The position numbers and the translations under genes are program-made. A stretch of 64,000 nucleotides of DNA from Bacteroides reticulotermitis JCM 10512 (GTDB lineage: Bacteria; Bacteroidota; Bacteroidia; Bacteroidales; Bacteroidaceae), in contig NZ_BAIV01000012.1 in NCBI RefSeq assembly GCF_000517545.1, positions 84,521-148,520 of the forward strand. The letters are read 5' to 3'. The notes beneath the pieces were generated by a model that was given only the letters and a program-made list of their open reading frames with translations, did no database searches and had not been told where the DNA came from. Every line of letters begins with the position of its first letter. The stretch's first letter is position 1. Shown here one piece after another: positions 47,822-59,146 of this stretch.

Positions 47822-50439
47822 ATGTTGACTGCAAAAGAGATCAGAGATTCATTCAAGAATTTCTTTGAGTCGAAAGGACATCATATTGTACCTTCGGCTC
47901 CAATGGTGATTAAAGATGATCCTACCCTAATGTTCACCAACGCAGGGATGAATCAGTTTAAAGATATTATTTTAGGAAACCAACCGGCGAAATACCACAG
48001 AGTCGCTGACTCACAAAAGTGTTTGCGTGTCAGCGGAAAGCACAATGACTTGGAAGAGGTAGGACACGACACCTATCATCACACGATGTTTGAGATGCTC
48101 GGCAACTGGTCCTTTGGCGATTATTTCAAAAAAGAAGCTATCTATTGGGCGTGGGAATACTTGGTTGATGTACTGAAACTGAATCCGGAAGATCTATATG
48201 CAACCGTATTTGAGGGAAGTCCTGAAGAAGGACTAAGCCGGGATGATGAAGCATCTTCTTATTGGGAAAAGTTTCTGCCCAAAGACCATATCATTAATGG
48301 TAATAAGCATGACAACTTCTGGGAAATGGGTGATACCGGACCTTGTGGCCCTTGTTCTGAGCTCCATATCGACCTCCGTCCTGCTGCCGAACGCGCCAAA
48401 ATCTCCGGACGTGACTTAGTCAACCATGACCATCCACAAGTTATAGAAATATGGAACCTAGTATTTATGCAATACAATCGCAAGGCGGACGGTAGCTTGA
48501 ACCACTTCCCGCCAAGGTAATCGATACCGGAATGGGATTTGAACGTCTTTGTATGGCATTGCAGGGAAAGACTTCCAACTATGACACGGATGTGTTCCAA
48601 CCGCTAATTAAAGCGATAGCCAGTATCGCAAAAACCGAATATGGCAAAAACATACAGCAAGATATCGCAATGCGTGTTATTGCCGACCATATCCGCACCA
48701 TTGCATTCTCTATTACAGACGGTCAATTGCCTTCGAACGCTAAAGCCGGATACGTCATTCGCCGTATTCTCCGCCGTGCTGTTCGCTACGGTTATACATT
48801 CCTTAATCAAAAGCAAGCATTCATGTACGAGCTTATTCCCGTATTGATCGATAGCATGGGAGAAGCTTATCCGGAACTGATTGCTCAAAAAGGATTGATA
48901 GAGAAGGTTATTAAAGAAGAAGAGGAGTCATTCTTACGCACATTGGAAACCGGTATCCGTTTGCTCGACAAAACATTTGCAGACGCAAAAGCTGCCGGAA
49001 AGACAGAAATCAGCGGAAAAGACGCCTTTACATTATATGATACTTTCGGTTTCCCACTTGACTTGACAGAGCTGATACTCCGTGAGAATGGAATGACAGT
49101 AAACAATGAAGAGTTCGATGCAGAGATGCAACAACAAAAGCAACGCGCTCGTAATGCTGCAAGCGTAGAGACCGGAGATTGGACGATTCTGAAAGAAGGC
49201 ACGTCTGACTTCGTAGGGTATGATTATACCGAATACGAAACCTCTATTCTACGTTACCGCCAGGTGAAGCAAAAAAACCAGACACTGTATCAAATCGTAC
49301 TCGATAACACGCCTTTCTATGCAGAGAGTGGAGGACAGGTAGGTGATACCGGTGTTTTGATCAATGAATTCGAGACCATTGAAGTGATCGATACGAAAAA
49401 AGAGAATAACCTGCCGATACATATCACTAAAAAGCTTCCTGAACATCTGCAAGCTCCTATGATGGCTTGTGTAGATACAGACAAGCGTGCTAGTTGTGCT
49501 GCAAACCACTCCGCTACTCACTTGTTGGACGAGGCTCTACGTGAAGTACTTGGAGAACATGTAGAACAAAAGGGATCGTTAGTTACTCCGGACTCATTAC
49601 GTTTTGACTTCTCACATTTCCAAAAAGTTACCGATGAAGAGATTCGCAAGGTGGAACATTTGGTTAATGCTAAAATACGTGCCAATATCCCATTGACAGA
49701 GCATCGGGATATTCCAATCGAAGAGGCTAAAGAATTAGGAGCGATTGCCCTATTTGGTGAAAAGTATGGCGATAGAGTGCGCGTTATTCAATTTGGTTCA
49801 TCCATAGAGTTCTGTGGAGGTATACACGTTGCCGCAACAGGAAGTATCGGTATGGTGAAAATTATTTCAGAAAGTTCGGTCGCAGCTGGTGTTCGTCGTA
49901 TTGAAGCTTATTCAGGAGTACGTGTGGAAGAATTACTGGATACCATTCAAGACACACTCAGCGACTTAAAAGCACTATTCAATAATACACCGGATCTTGG
50001 AACTGCAATCCGCAAATTTATTGAGGAAAACTCCGGGCTGAAAAAGCAAATAGAAGACTATATGAAAGAAAAAGAATCTTCTATCAAAGAAAGACTACTG
50101 AGGAACGTTCAGGATATTAACGGAATGAAAGTTATCAAGCTTTGTGCTCCGCTACCTATCGAAGTAGTAAAAAACATTGCTTTCCAGCTGCGTGGTGAAA
50201 TTACGGAGAATCTATTCTTCGTAGCGGGAACAATCGATCATGAGAAACCAATGCTTACCGTTATGCTCAGCGACAACCTTGTTGCCAGCGGTTTGAAAGC
50301 CGGTAATCTGGTTAAAGAAGCGGCTAAATTGATTCAAGGTGGCGGTGGTGGACAGCCTCACTTTGCAACAGCCGGAGGTAAAAACATAGATGGATTGAAC
50401 GCTGCTATAGAAAAGGTTATTGAGCTAGCTCGTTCGTAA
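47822..50439 (+). CDS. alaS: Alanyl-tRNA synthetase (single-base frameshift)
   Basis: Essential class II synthetase of about 872 residues. The N-terminal catalytic core contains [25 protein letters not shown] and the CGPCSEL motif; the editing domain has [11 protein letters not shown] and the later zinc cysteine in FCGGIHV; the C-terminal DHHA1/C-Ala part ends with [14 protein letters not shown]. The frame breaks near 48504 (NHFPPR-stop); one added C gives [17 protein letters not shown] and continues unbroken. Since the cell cannot live without this enzyme, the break must be an artefact unless another copy exists. Confidence 0.93.
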
Positions 50440-50462
50440 TCTCGACATACAACTTACATACG

Positions 50463-50506
50463 AAAGAGGTTGGTTTCTTATGAAAAAGAGAAGCCAACCT
50501 CTTTTT
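50463..50506 (+). terminator. Terminator of alaS
   Basis: A 16-bp stem (AAAGAGGTTGGTTTCT with AGAAGCCAACCTCTTT, one G-U pair) followed by T-rich sequence, 24 bp after the alaS stop. It lies inside the spurious 5' extension of the next ORF, supporting the later start for GH92. Confidence 0.85.
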
Positions 50507-50572
50507 ATTATCTTTTTTTCCTACATTTGCATTTGGAACATGTATTTGTACAATAACCCTAATTCACTTTTA

Positions 50573-52771
50573 ATGAAAACACCAACCTATCTACTCTTAA
50601 CTTTAGGCTGTCTTCTTGCAGCATGTACAACATCTAAAGATATTGATTATACAGCTTATGTCAATCCATTTATAGGCACTGATTTTACCGGTAATACATA
50701 CCCCGGCGCACAAGCTCCGTTTGGTATGGTACAACTAAGTCCGGACAACGGCCTTCCGGGTTGGGATCGCATTTCCGGTTATTTTTATCCGGACAGCACA
50801 ATTGCCGGTTTCAGCCATACGCATCTTTCCGGAACCGGTGCCGGAGATCTATACGACATATCTTTTATGCCCGTAACACTTCCCTACCAAGAAGCGGAAG
50901 CACCACTCGGTATACACTCTAAATTCTCTCATGACGATGAAACGGCCTATGCCGGATATTATCAGGTCTTCCTGAAAGACTACCAGATCAACGTAGAACT
51001 AACAGCAACCGAACGGTGCGGTATCCAACGATATACTTTTCCAAAAGCCAACTCCGCTATCTTTCTAAACCTAAAGAAAGCGATGAACTGGGATTTCACC
51101 AACGACTCGTATATCGAAGTGGTAGACTCAGTCACGATACAGGGTTATCGCTTCTCCGACGGATGGGCACGTAATCAACGAATTTATTTCCACACACGTT
51201 TTTCCCGTCCTTTCGAAAAAATGGAAATGGATACCACTGCCATACATAAAGATGGAAAACGTATCGGTACGGCTGTTGTTGCCCGTTTTGATTTCCAAAC
51301 AGAGGAAGGAGATCAGATTCTGGTCAATACCGCTATATCCGGTGTTAGCATGGAAGGTGCCGCTAAGAACTTACAAGCTGAAGTTCCTGAAAATGATTTC
51401 GACCGATACCTGGCCCATACCAAAGACAATTGGAACCGTCAACTCAGTAAGATTGAGATTCAAACAGATCAGCTAGATGATAAAGTCAACTTCTATACAG
51501 CTTTGTATCATTCCATGCTGGCTCCCACTATCTACAGCGATGTAGACGGAAGTTATTACGGACCTGATCAAAAAGTACATCAGGCCGAAGGATGGGTAAA
51601 CTACAGTACTTTTTCGCTATGGGATACATATCGGGCTTCTCATCCCCTATTCACTTATACCGAACCGGAGCGCGTAAACAACATGGTAAAATCTCTCCTA
51701 GCCTTTTACGAACAGAACGGGCGTCTTCCGGTATGGAATTTCTATGGCAGCGAAACAGACATGATGATCGGTTACCACGCAGTTCCTGTCATTGTGGATG
51801 CCTACCTGAAAGGTATCGGTGACTTTGATGCAGAAAAAGCGTTGGACGCTTGTATAGCTACTGCGAACATCGACAAATATCGGGGCATCGGGATATACAA
51901 GGAAATTGGTTATATACCATATAATTTAACCGACGAGTATAATAACGAAAACTGGTCGTTATCCAAAACATTGGAATATGCCTTTGACGATTATTGCATC
52001 GCTGAAATGGCGACTAAATTGGGAAAGAAAGAAATAGCCGATACCTTCTACCGTCGCTCACAAAACTATAAGAATGTATATAACCCAAACAGTTCCTTCA
52101 TGCAACCACGTGACGAGAAAGGTGCTTTTATTAAAGACTTTCGTGCTGAGGACTATACGCCACACATCTGCGAAAGCAATGGATGGCAATATTTCTGGTC
52201 AGTACAGCACGATATTGACGGTTTAATCGGCCTCGTAGGCGGAAAGAAACGGTTTGCGGAAAAATTGGATAGTATGTTCACTTACCATCCTTCAGCTGAA
52301 GATGAACTTCCTATTTTCAGTACCGGTATGATTGGGCAGTATGCACATGGCAATGAGCCCAGTCATCATGTAATTTACCTCTTCAATGCAGTAGGACAGC
52401 CCTACCGAACACAAGAATACGTAGCCAAGGTGATGCACGAACTGTACCGGAACTCTCCGGCCGGTCTTTGTGGAAACGAAGACTGCGGACAAATGTCAGC
52501 CTGGTATGTATTCAGTGCGATGGGATTTTACCCGGTAAATCCGGTCTGCGGAAAATACGAAATAGGCACGCCGCTATTCCCGGAAACCAAACTACATTTA
52601 GCCAATGGGAAAACATTCACAGTATTGGCTCCTAAGGTAAGCAAGAAAAACATTTATATTCATTCCGTTAAAGTAAATGGAGTGGCCTATGACAAGACCT
52701 ATTTCACGCATGAACAGATTATGAGTGGAGCCACTGTAGAATTCGAAATGAGTAATACACCTAAATCCTAA
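50573..52771 (+). CDS. GH92 alpha-mannosidase lipoprotein (first copy)
   Basis: Exo-alpha-mannosidase of glycoside hydrolase family 92, 732 residues from ATG 50573. The start is set by the lipobox (LLAAC, Cys18); the open frame from 50480 crosses the alaS terminator. Calcium-dependent family members have an N-terminal beta-sandwich (YVNPFIGTDFTGNTYPGAQAPFGMVQLSP) and a C-terminal helical barrel. Catalytic-site motifs are the Glu in CESNGWQYFW and GNEDCGQMSAWY near the end, plus GNEPSHHVIYLFN. As a lipoprotein it faces the periplasm or the surface. It opens a unit with sigma, FecR and two more GH92 genes. Linkage specificity is not predictable from sequence alone. Confidence 0.92.
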   Translation: MKTPTYLLLTLGCLLAACTTSKDIDYTAYVNPFIGTDFTGNTYPGAQAPFGMVQLSPDNGLPGWDRISGYFYPDSTIAGFSHTHLSGTGAGDLYDISFMPVTLPYQEAEAPLGIHSKFSHDDETAYAGYYQVFLKDYQINVELTATERCGIQRYTFPKANSAIFLNLKKAMNWDFTNDSYIEVVDSVTIQGYRFSDGWARNQRIYFHTRFSRPFEKMEMDTTAIHKDGKRIGTAVVARFDFQTEEGDQILVNTAISGVSMEGAAKNLQAEVPENDFDRYLAHTKDNWNRQLSKIEIQTDQLDDKVNFYTALYHSMLAPTIYSDVDGSYYGPDQKVHQAEGWVNYSTFSLWDTYRASHPLFTYTEPERVNNMVKSLLAFYEQNGRLPVWNFYGSETDMMIGYHAVPVIVDAYLKGIGDFDAEKALDACIATANIDKYRGIGIYKEIGYIPYNLTDEYNNENWSLSKTLEYAFDDYCIAEMATKLGKKEIADTFYRRSQNYKNVYNPNSSFMQPRDEKGAFIKDFRAEDYTPHICESNGWQYFWSVQHDIDGLIGLVGGKKRFAEKLDSMFTYHPSAEDELPIFSTGMIGQYAHGNEPSHHVIYLFNAVGQPYRTQEYVAKVMHELYRNSPAGLCGNEDCGQMSAWYVFSAMGFYPVNPVCGKYEIGTPLFPETKLHLANGKTFTVLAPKVSKKNIYIHSVKVNGVAYDKTYFTHEQIMSGATVEFEMSNTPKS

Positions 52772-52788
52772 ACCAAACCAAAGAAAAA

Positions 52789-53343
52789 ATGAATGGGAAT
52801 TTTGATTTAAAATACCAGGCTTTATTTCGCAAATACTACCCCAACCTCATTTTCTATGCAACTCGTATTGTTGGAGATGAGGAGGCCGAAGATGTAGTTC
52901 AGGATGTATTTGTGGAATTATGGAAACGAAAAGACAGCATAGAGATAGGCGAACAAATCCAAGCCTTTCTCTACCGGGCAGTTTATACCCGTTCGCTTAA
53001 TGTACTCAAACGCCGGAATATAGCTGACGGCTATTGCAACGCTCTGGAGGATATCAATCAGAGACGAGCTGCATTCTATCACCCGGACAATAACGACGTT
53101 ATTCGCCGAATAGAGAATCAAGAGTTGCGTAAGGAAATTCTAGGCGCCATTAACGAACTTCCCGAAAAATGCAAGGAAGTGTTTAAGCTCAGTTACCTGC
53201 ACGACATGAAAAATAAAGAAATAGCCGACCTTATGGGGGTTTCGCTTCGAACAATCGAAGCTCATATGTACAAAGCATTAAAATACCTTCGAAGCAGACT
53301 GGAACATTTAATGCTGCTTTTGCTTTTATTTTTAATGAAATGA
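52789..53343 (+). CDS. ECF-type RNA polymerase sigma factor (Bacteroidetes family)
   Basis: A 184-residue extracytoplasmic-function sigma factor. Region 2 is YATRIVGDEEAEDVVQDVFVELWKR (about 24-48) and region 4 is ELPEKCKEVFKLSYLHDMKNKEIADLMGVSLRTIEAHMYKALKYL (about 120-165), ending in a hydrophobic tail. It lies 17 bp after the first GH92 gene and 50 bp ahead of its anti-sigma gene. By family knowledge, it is held by the FecR partner until a SusC receptor with an STN domain senses glycan. Likely target promoters are the locus itself. Confidence 0.93.
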   Translation: MNGNFDLKYQALFRKYYPNLIFYATRIVGDEEAEDVVQDVFVELWKRKDSIEIGEQIQAFLYRAVYTRSLNVLKRRNIADGYCNALEDINQRRAAFYHPDNNDVIRRIENQELRKEILGAINELPEKCKEVFKLSYLHDMKNKEIADLMGVSLRTIEAHMYKALKYLRSRLEHLMLLLLLFLMK

Positions 53344-53393
53344 ATAAGTGTTATTGCCACATTGATTGTTATTATAATGTAAACGTATAGAAA

Positions 53394-54392
53394 ATGAAGA
53401 ATCTGAGTGAAGACATACTAAATAGATACCTAACAGGAAAGTGTTCTGAAAAAGACCTTTCTGAGATAAATTCCTGGCTTCAGGAGTCGGAGGAGAATGC
53501 ACGGCAACTCTTCGGCATGGAAGAAGTCTATCACTTAGGTAAGTTATCGGCAGACACTGTTTCAGAAAAAACAGCCAGAGCCGAGAGGAGATTATATAAA
53601 AGACTGCAACAAGAGTATGTACCGACAGAGCAAAGAAGAATCCGTAAACCGTGGATGCAGATTGCCGCCTCCATAGCAGTTATTCTATTAGTAGGGAGTG
53701 GCATTCTCTATTGGTATTCACGCACGGACATTGCCCGCGACATGTTAGTTGCCGCAGCATCGGAAGGTATTGTTCAGGAAGTTGTGCTTCCGGATGGAAC
53801 AAAAGTATGGCTCAACAATGCAGCTACTTTAAAATATCCCCGTGAGTTTTCGGAGAATGAGCGAAATGTATATCTGGAAGGAGAAGCATACTTTCAAGTA
53901 ACTAAAAACCACCAAAAGCCTTTTATTGTAGAAAGCGATGCAATGCGGGTACGTGTATTAGGAACTTCATTCAATTTTAAGTGTGTCAAAAGCAGCCAGA
54001 TAGCTGAAGCGACTTTGATTGAAGGAGAAATTGAAGTAAGGGGGAATAATGATGAAGGGATGATTGTACTTTCACCGGGACAACGTGCCGAATTAAATAA
54101 AGCCAGCAGAAGGCTGGTTGTCAAGCAAGTGGATGCAAAATTAGATATCGTATGGCATGATAATCTGATTCCATTTGAGAAGGCCAACATCTTCACCATT
54201 ACAAAAGCACTTGAACGTTTTTATGACGTAAAGATCATCCTCTCACCAGATATGAAGGCTGATAAGACCTATTCGGGCGTATTAAAGAAGAAGTCCACAA
54301 TCGAATCCGTTCTAAAGTCGCTGAATAATTCCATACCAATGAACTATAAAATTGTCGGAAGCAATATTTTCATCTCTCCGGATGAAAAATAA
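53394..54392 (+). CDS. FecR-family anti-sigma factor
   Basis: Inner-membrane regulator of 332 residues: cytoplasmic N-terminus that binds sigma (about 1-85), one membrane helix (WMQIAASIAVILLVGSGILYW, about 86-106), then the periplasmic FecR domain (about 120-220, VVLPDGTKVWLNNAATLKYP and RNVYLEGEAYFQVTKN) and a C-terminal STN-interacting DUF4974 domain (about 258-330). It transmits the signal from an STN-bearing SusC receptor to the sigma factor. The SusC gene at 61360 carries such an STN domain. Confidence 0.93.
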   Translation: MKNLSEDILNRYLTGKCSEKDLSEINSWLQESEENARQLFGMEEVYHLGKLSADTVSEKTARAERRLYKRLQQEYVPTEQRRIRKPWMQIAASIAVILLVGSGILYWYSRTDIARDMLVAAASEGIVQEVVLPDGTKVWLNNAATLKYPREFSENERNVYLEGEAYFQVTKNHQKPFIVESDAMRVRVLGTSFNFKCVKSSQIAEATLIEGEIEVRGNNDEGMIVLSPGQRAELNKASRRLVVKQVDAKLDIVWHDNLIPFEKANIFTITKALERFYDVKIILSPDMKADKTYSGVLKKKSTIESVLKSLNNSIPMNYKIVGSNIFISPDEK

Positions 54393-54422
54393 CTCCGGTT
54401 ACCAAATAAAGACACCAATACT

Positions 54423-56696
54423 ATGAAATTAAAAACATTCCTTATAGGATGTTTAGGAGGTTTTTTCGCATTTAGCTCCTGCACAGAATCCACGAAAGTA
54501 AAAGATTACAGCGCATACGTCAATCCTTTCATCGGGACCGGCGGACACGGACATACATTTCCGGGATCAGTAGTACCACACGGTATGATCCAACCCAGCC
54601 CCGACACACGCATAGACGGATGGGACGCTTGTTCAGGCTATTACTATGCCGATTCTACCATCAACGGATTCTCTCACACGCATGTCAGTGGTACCGGATG
54701 TTGCGACTATGGAGATGTTTTATTGATGCCGACAACTGGTACACAAGAATATACGATCACCGATTCACAAAGCCAACAACTTCCCTACGCTTCCTCGTTT
54801 TCACACTCAAACGAAACAGCCGAACCCGGATATTATGCCGTATTTCTGGATAGGTATCAGGTAAAAGCAGAACTAACTGCAACCAAACGGGGCGCACTCC
54901 ACCGATATACTTTCCCGGAAAGTAAGGAAGCCGGATTCATTCTCGATCTCGACTATAGCCTGCAACGACAGACCAATTCGGAAATGGAGATTGAAGTCAT
55001 CAGTGACACCGAGATCATCGGACATAAGAAAACAACCTACTGGGCATTCGACCAGTACATTAATTTCTATGCCAAGTTCTCCAAACCGTTTACACATACA
55101 CTCATCACGGACTCTGTAACAATGGACGACGGCAAGCGTCTCCCTGTCTGCAAAGTTCTGTTACAGTTCAACACTCATAAAGACGAACAGGTATTGGTTA
55201 AAGTCGGCGTATCGGCTGTGGATACAGAAGGTGCCCGTAAAAACGTAGAGACCGAAATCCCCGACTGGAACTTCGACCGGATACGCACCAACGCACGTGC
55301 CGATTGGAACCGTTATCTATCCAAAATCGATATTACAACGGCGGATGAGAATGATAAGACTATATTCTATACTTCGCTGTATCACACCGCCATTAGCCCC
55401 AATCTGTTTACAGATATGGACGGGCGATACCTTGGAATGGACCTTACTGTTCATCAAGGGGACACGATCAACCCGATATATACGGTATTCTCTTTATGGG
55501 ATACTTTCCGGGCCCTGCATCCATTAATGACAATTATCGATCCGGAACTCAATAACCAGTTCGTTAACTCACTGATTAAAAAGCATCAGGAGGGTGGCAT
55601 ATTCCCGATGTGGGAGTTGGCGTCCAACTACACCGGTACCATGATCGGATACCATGCCGTACCTGTCATCGTAGATGCGTATGTGAAAGGTTACCGTAAT
55701 TTTGATATACGCGAAGCTTATAAAGCCTCTCTGCGTGCTGCCGAGTATGACACCAACGGCATTAAGTGCCCGGCTCTTGTTTTGCCGCATCTGATGCCAA
55801 AGGCTAAGTATTACAAAAACACAATCGGATACATCCCGTGCGATCGCGAGAATGAGTCGGTTGCTAAAGCGCTAGAGTATGCTTATGATGATTGGTGCAT
55901 CTCTGTTTTCGCCGAGGCAATGGGTGATTCTGAAGTACAAACAAAATATGCCCGTTTGGCAAAAGCTTACGAGTTCTACTTCGATAAGTCGACCCGCTTC
56001 ATGCGTGGACTAGACTCTAAGGGAGAATGGCGTACGCCTTTCAATCCGCGTGCTTCCACCCACCGTACCGACGACTATTGTGAAGGTACTGCCTGGCAAT
56101 GGACCTGGTTTGTTCCGCATGATGTAGATGGGCTTATCAACTTGATGGGTGGAAAAGAGCCTTTCATAGAAAAACTGGACTCTTTATTTACGGCCGATTC
56201 TTCGCTGGAAGGAGAAGCTACATCCGCAGATATCAGCGGACTTATCGGACAATACGCACATGGCAATGAACCCAGCCATCACATCATACATCTGTATAAT
56301 TATGCCGATGCTCCCTGGAGAACTCAGGAACTTGTAGACAGTGTTTATAAGAGCCAATACTCCAACCGGGTAGACGGATTGTCGGGTAATGAAGACTGTG
56401 GGCAGATGTCTGCCTGGTATATTCTCAACTCAATGGGCTTCTATCAAGTATGTCCGGGCAAACCGGTTTACTCCATCGGGCGTCCTGCCTTTGATAAAGT
56501 TGTGATCAACCTGCCGGGCGATAAGAAGTTCAGCATTTACGTGAAAAACAATGCCAAAAGCCACAAATACATACAAAGTGTGTCGTTGAACGGCAAAGCG
56601 TTGACCACCCCTTTCTTCAGCCATGAGGATCTTGTGAGAGGAGGGGTAATGGAAATTGAGATGAGCAGTCAACCCACGCGTTGGGGTATTCAATAA
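54423..56696 (+). CDS. GH92 alpha-mannosidase lipoprotein (second copy)
   Basis: A 757-residue GH92 enzyme with a lipobox (FSSC, Cys20). It shares the family plan with its neighbours: YVNPFIGTGGHGHTFPGSVVPHGMIQPSPDTR at the N-terminus, a CEGTAWQWTWFVPHD segment with the candidate acid Glu, GNEPSHHIIHLYN and GNEDCGQMSAWYILNSMGFY. The sequence differs widely from the other two copies, so the three are old paralogues, probably with different linkage preference. 30 bp after fecR and 22 bp before the third copy. Confidence 0.92.
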   Translation: MKLKTFLIGCLGGFFAFSSCTESTKVKDYSAYVNPFIGTGGHGHTFPGSVVPHGMIQPSPDTRIDGWDACSGYYYADSTINGFSHTHVSGTGCCDYGDVLLMPTTGTQEYTITDSQSQQLPYASSFSHSNETAEPGYYAVFLDRYQVKAELTATKRGALHRYTFPESKEAGFILDLDYSLQRQTNSEMEIEVISDTEIIGHKKTTYWAFDQYINFYAKFSKPFTHTLITDSVTMDDGKRLPVCKVLLQFNTHKDEQVLVKVGVSAVDTEGARKNVETEIPDWNFDRIRTNARADWNRYLSKIDITTADENDKTIFYTSLYHTAISPNLFTDMDGRYLGMDLTVHQGDTINPIYTVFSLWDTFRALHPLMTIIDPELNNQFVNSLIKKHQEGGIFPMWELASNYTGTMIGYHAVPVIVDAYVKGYRNFDIREAYKASLRAAEYDTNGIKCPALVLPHLMPKAKYYKNTIGYIPCDRENESVAKALEYAYDDWCISVFAEAMGDSEVQTKYARLAKAYEFYFDKSTRFMRGLDSKGEWRTPFNPRASTHRTDDYCEGTAWQWTWFVPHDVDGLINLMGGKEPFIEKLDSLFTADSSLEGEATSADISGLIGQYAHGNEPSHHIIHLYNYADAPWRTQELVDSVYKSQYSNRVDGLSGNEDCGQMSAWYILNSMGFYQVCPGKPVYSIGRPAFDKVVINLPGDKKFSIYVKNNAKSHKYIQSVSLNGKALTTPFFSHEDLVRGGVMEIEMSSQPTRWGIQ

Positions 56697-56718
56697 TCAC
56701 TAATTGTCAACCCATACC

Positions 56719-58991
56719 ATGAAAAAACTCTTTCTACTAATTTGTGCATTCAGCTGCACACTCTTTGCCCATGCCAACGACTGGACACAATACGTCAACC
56801 CACTAATGGGTAGCCAGTCCAGTTACGAGTTATCAACAGGCAATACATATCCTGCCATTGCACGTCCCTGGGGAATGAACTTCTGGACTCCACAAACCGG
56901 AAAGATGGGCGATGGATGGCAATATACATACACCGCCAATAAAATACGCGGATTCAAACAAACGCATCAGCCAAGTCCATGGATCAACGATTACGGACAA
57001 TTCTCCATTATGCCGGTGGTCGGCAAGCCGGAGTTCGACGAAGAGAAGCGTGCCAGTTGGTTTGCTCACAAAGGAGAAACCGTAACTCCTTACTACTATA
57101 AGGTATATCTGGCCGAACATGATGTAATAACGGAAATGAGCCCGACGGAACGCGCGGTGTTATTCCGCTTCACTTTCCCCGAAAACGATCATTCATATAT
57201 CGTTGTAGATGCTTTCGACAAAGGTTCTTATGTAAGATAATCCCTGAAGAGCATAAAATCATCGGTTACACAACCCGCAACAGCGGCGGAGTACCTGATA
57301 ACTTCAAAAACTATTTCATTATTGAATTCGACAAACCGTTTATCTATCGGGCTACCGTGTCGAATGGCACCCTACAGGAGACCCTAACGGAACAAGCCTC
57401 CAATCATGCCGGGGCAATTATCGGATTCAAGACAAGCAAAGGAGAGAAAGTACACGCCCGTATCGCCTCATCGTTCATCAGCTTCGAGCAGGCAGCTTTG
57501 AACCTCAAGGAACTAGGCAACGACTCGATGGAACAACTTGCCGGAAAAGGAAAAGAAGCCTGGAACCGTGTATTGGGCAAGATAGAAGTGGAAGGAGGCA
57601 ACCTGGATCAATACCGTACATTCTATTCGTGCCTATACCGTTCGTTACTCTTCCCACGGAAATTCTATGAGGTAGACATCAACGGCAATCCGGTACATTA
57701 CAGTCCCTACAACGGGCAAGTATTGCCGGGCTATATGTTCACCGACACAGGTTTCTGGGATACTTTCCGTGGTTTGTTTCCACTGTTAAACCTAGTCTAT
57801 CCTTCGATCAATAAAGAGATCCAAGAGGGACTTATCAACACCTATAAAGAAAGTGGCTTCTTTCCCGAATGGGCTAGCCCGGGACATAGAGATTGTATGG
57901 TTGGCAACAATTCCGCTTCCGTTTTGGCAGACGCTTACTTAAAAGGCATACGGGTGGATGATATTAAAACATTGTACGAAGGACTTGTCAAAGGTGCGAA
58001 TCACGTGCATCCCCAAGTCTCTTCGACCGGTCGTCTGGGACATGAATACTACAATAAGCTGGGCTATGTTCCCTATGACGTGAATGTTAATGAGAATGCA
58101 GCACGTACATTGGAGTATGCCTACAATGATTGGTGCATCTATCAGATAGCTAAAGAGTTGAAACGTCCCAAAAAGGAGATCAACCTGTACGCCAAGCGTG
58201 CCATGAATTATAAAAACTTATTCGACAAGGAATCGAAACTGATGCGTGGACGTAATCAAGACGGTACATTCCAATCTCCCTTCTCACCACTGAAATGGGG
58301 TGACGCGTTTACCGAAGGCAATAGTTGGCACTATACCTGGTCTGTATTTCACGATCCGCAGGGGTTGATTGACTTGATGGGCGGCACAGAAAGCTTTGTA
58401 ACAATGATGGATTCTGTCTTTGCTGTTCCTCCTGTATTCGATGAAAGCTATTACGGACAGGTGATTCATGAAATACGCGAAATGACAGTTATGAACATGG
58501 GTAACTATGCGCACGGTAACCAACCGATCCAGCATATGATTTATCTATATGATTATGCCGGCCAACCTTGGAAAGCACAATATTGGCTGCGTCAGGTGAT
58601 GGATCGAATGTACACTCCGGGGCCGGATGGCTATTGTGGAGATGAAGACAACGGACAAACTTCCGCTTGGTATGTATTTTCCGCATTGGGCTTTTATCCG
58701 GTTTGTCCCGGCACGGATGAATACGTTATGGGTGCTCCGTTATTCAAGAAAGCTACTGTTCATTTTGAGAATGGCAATAACCTGATTATCGAAGCGCCGA
58801 ACAATAGTCCCCAGAATTTCTATATCAATTCTATGAGTTTTAATGGAGAAGCGTATACACGGAACTATCTCCGTCATGCCGATCTACTCAAAGGAGGTGC
58901 TATCCGGATAGAGATGAACAATCAACCTAATCTTTACAGAGGAGTAAAAGCTGAAGATTTGCCCTACTCTTTTTCGAAAGAGCAACAGTAA
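56719..58991 (+). CDS. GH92 alpha-1,2-mannosidase-like secreted enzyme (third copy, single-base frameshift)
   Basis: About 757 residues. It has a cleavable signal peptide (MKKLFLLICAFSCTLFAHA) without a lipobox, so it is probably free in the periplasm. The frame is lost near 57234; one added A (GTA-AAG-ATA) gives SYVKIIPEEHKIIGYTT and bridges to the second fragment. The late motifs FTEGNSWHYTWSVFHD and CGDEDNGQTSAWY carry Glu and two Asp in the positions of the acid and base of the structurally known BT3990, which it resembles in layout from memory. It closes the operon ahead of a strong terminator. Confidence 0.88.
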
Positions 58992-59056
58992 GCGAATATA
59001 CAGATATGCTATTCCTTTGATTTCGATATTGATTTCAAGATACAAGCTGTACAGTT

Positions 59057-59105
59057 AAAAGTGATGGTCTGAGAGTAAATTATTTACTTTCAGACCATCA
59101 CTTTT
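59057..59105 (+). terminator. Terminator after the GH92 operon
   Basis: Perfect 16-bp stem AAAAGTGATGGTCTGA / TCAGACCATCACTTTT enclosing a further small dyad (AGTAAAT/ATTTACT), 65 bp after the GH92 stop. Confidence 0.88.
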
Positions 59106-59118
59106 AATTCCTATTTAG

Positions 59119-59126
59119 TACTTTTG
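59119..59126 (+). promoter_or_regulatory. -7 promoter element of the next small gene
   Basis: TACTTTTG matches TAnnTTTG and lies 20 bp before the ATG at 59147. Confidence 0.55.
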
Positions 59127-59146
59127 TCTGATAAAACACCACAATC

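Noticed and set aside
50480..50572. N-terminal extension of the first GH92 enzyme
   Set aside because: It is encoded by the alaS terminator hairpin; the lipobox-bearing start at 50573 is clearly the real one.
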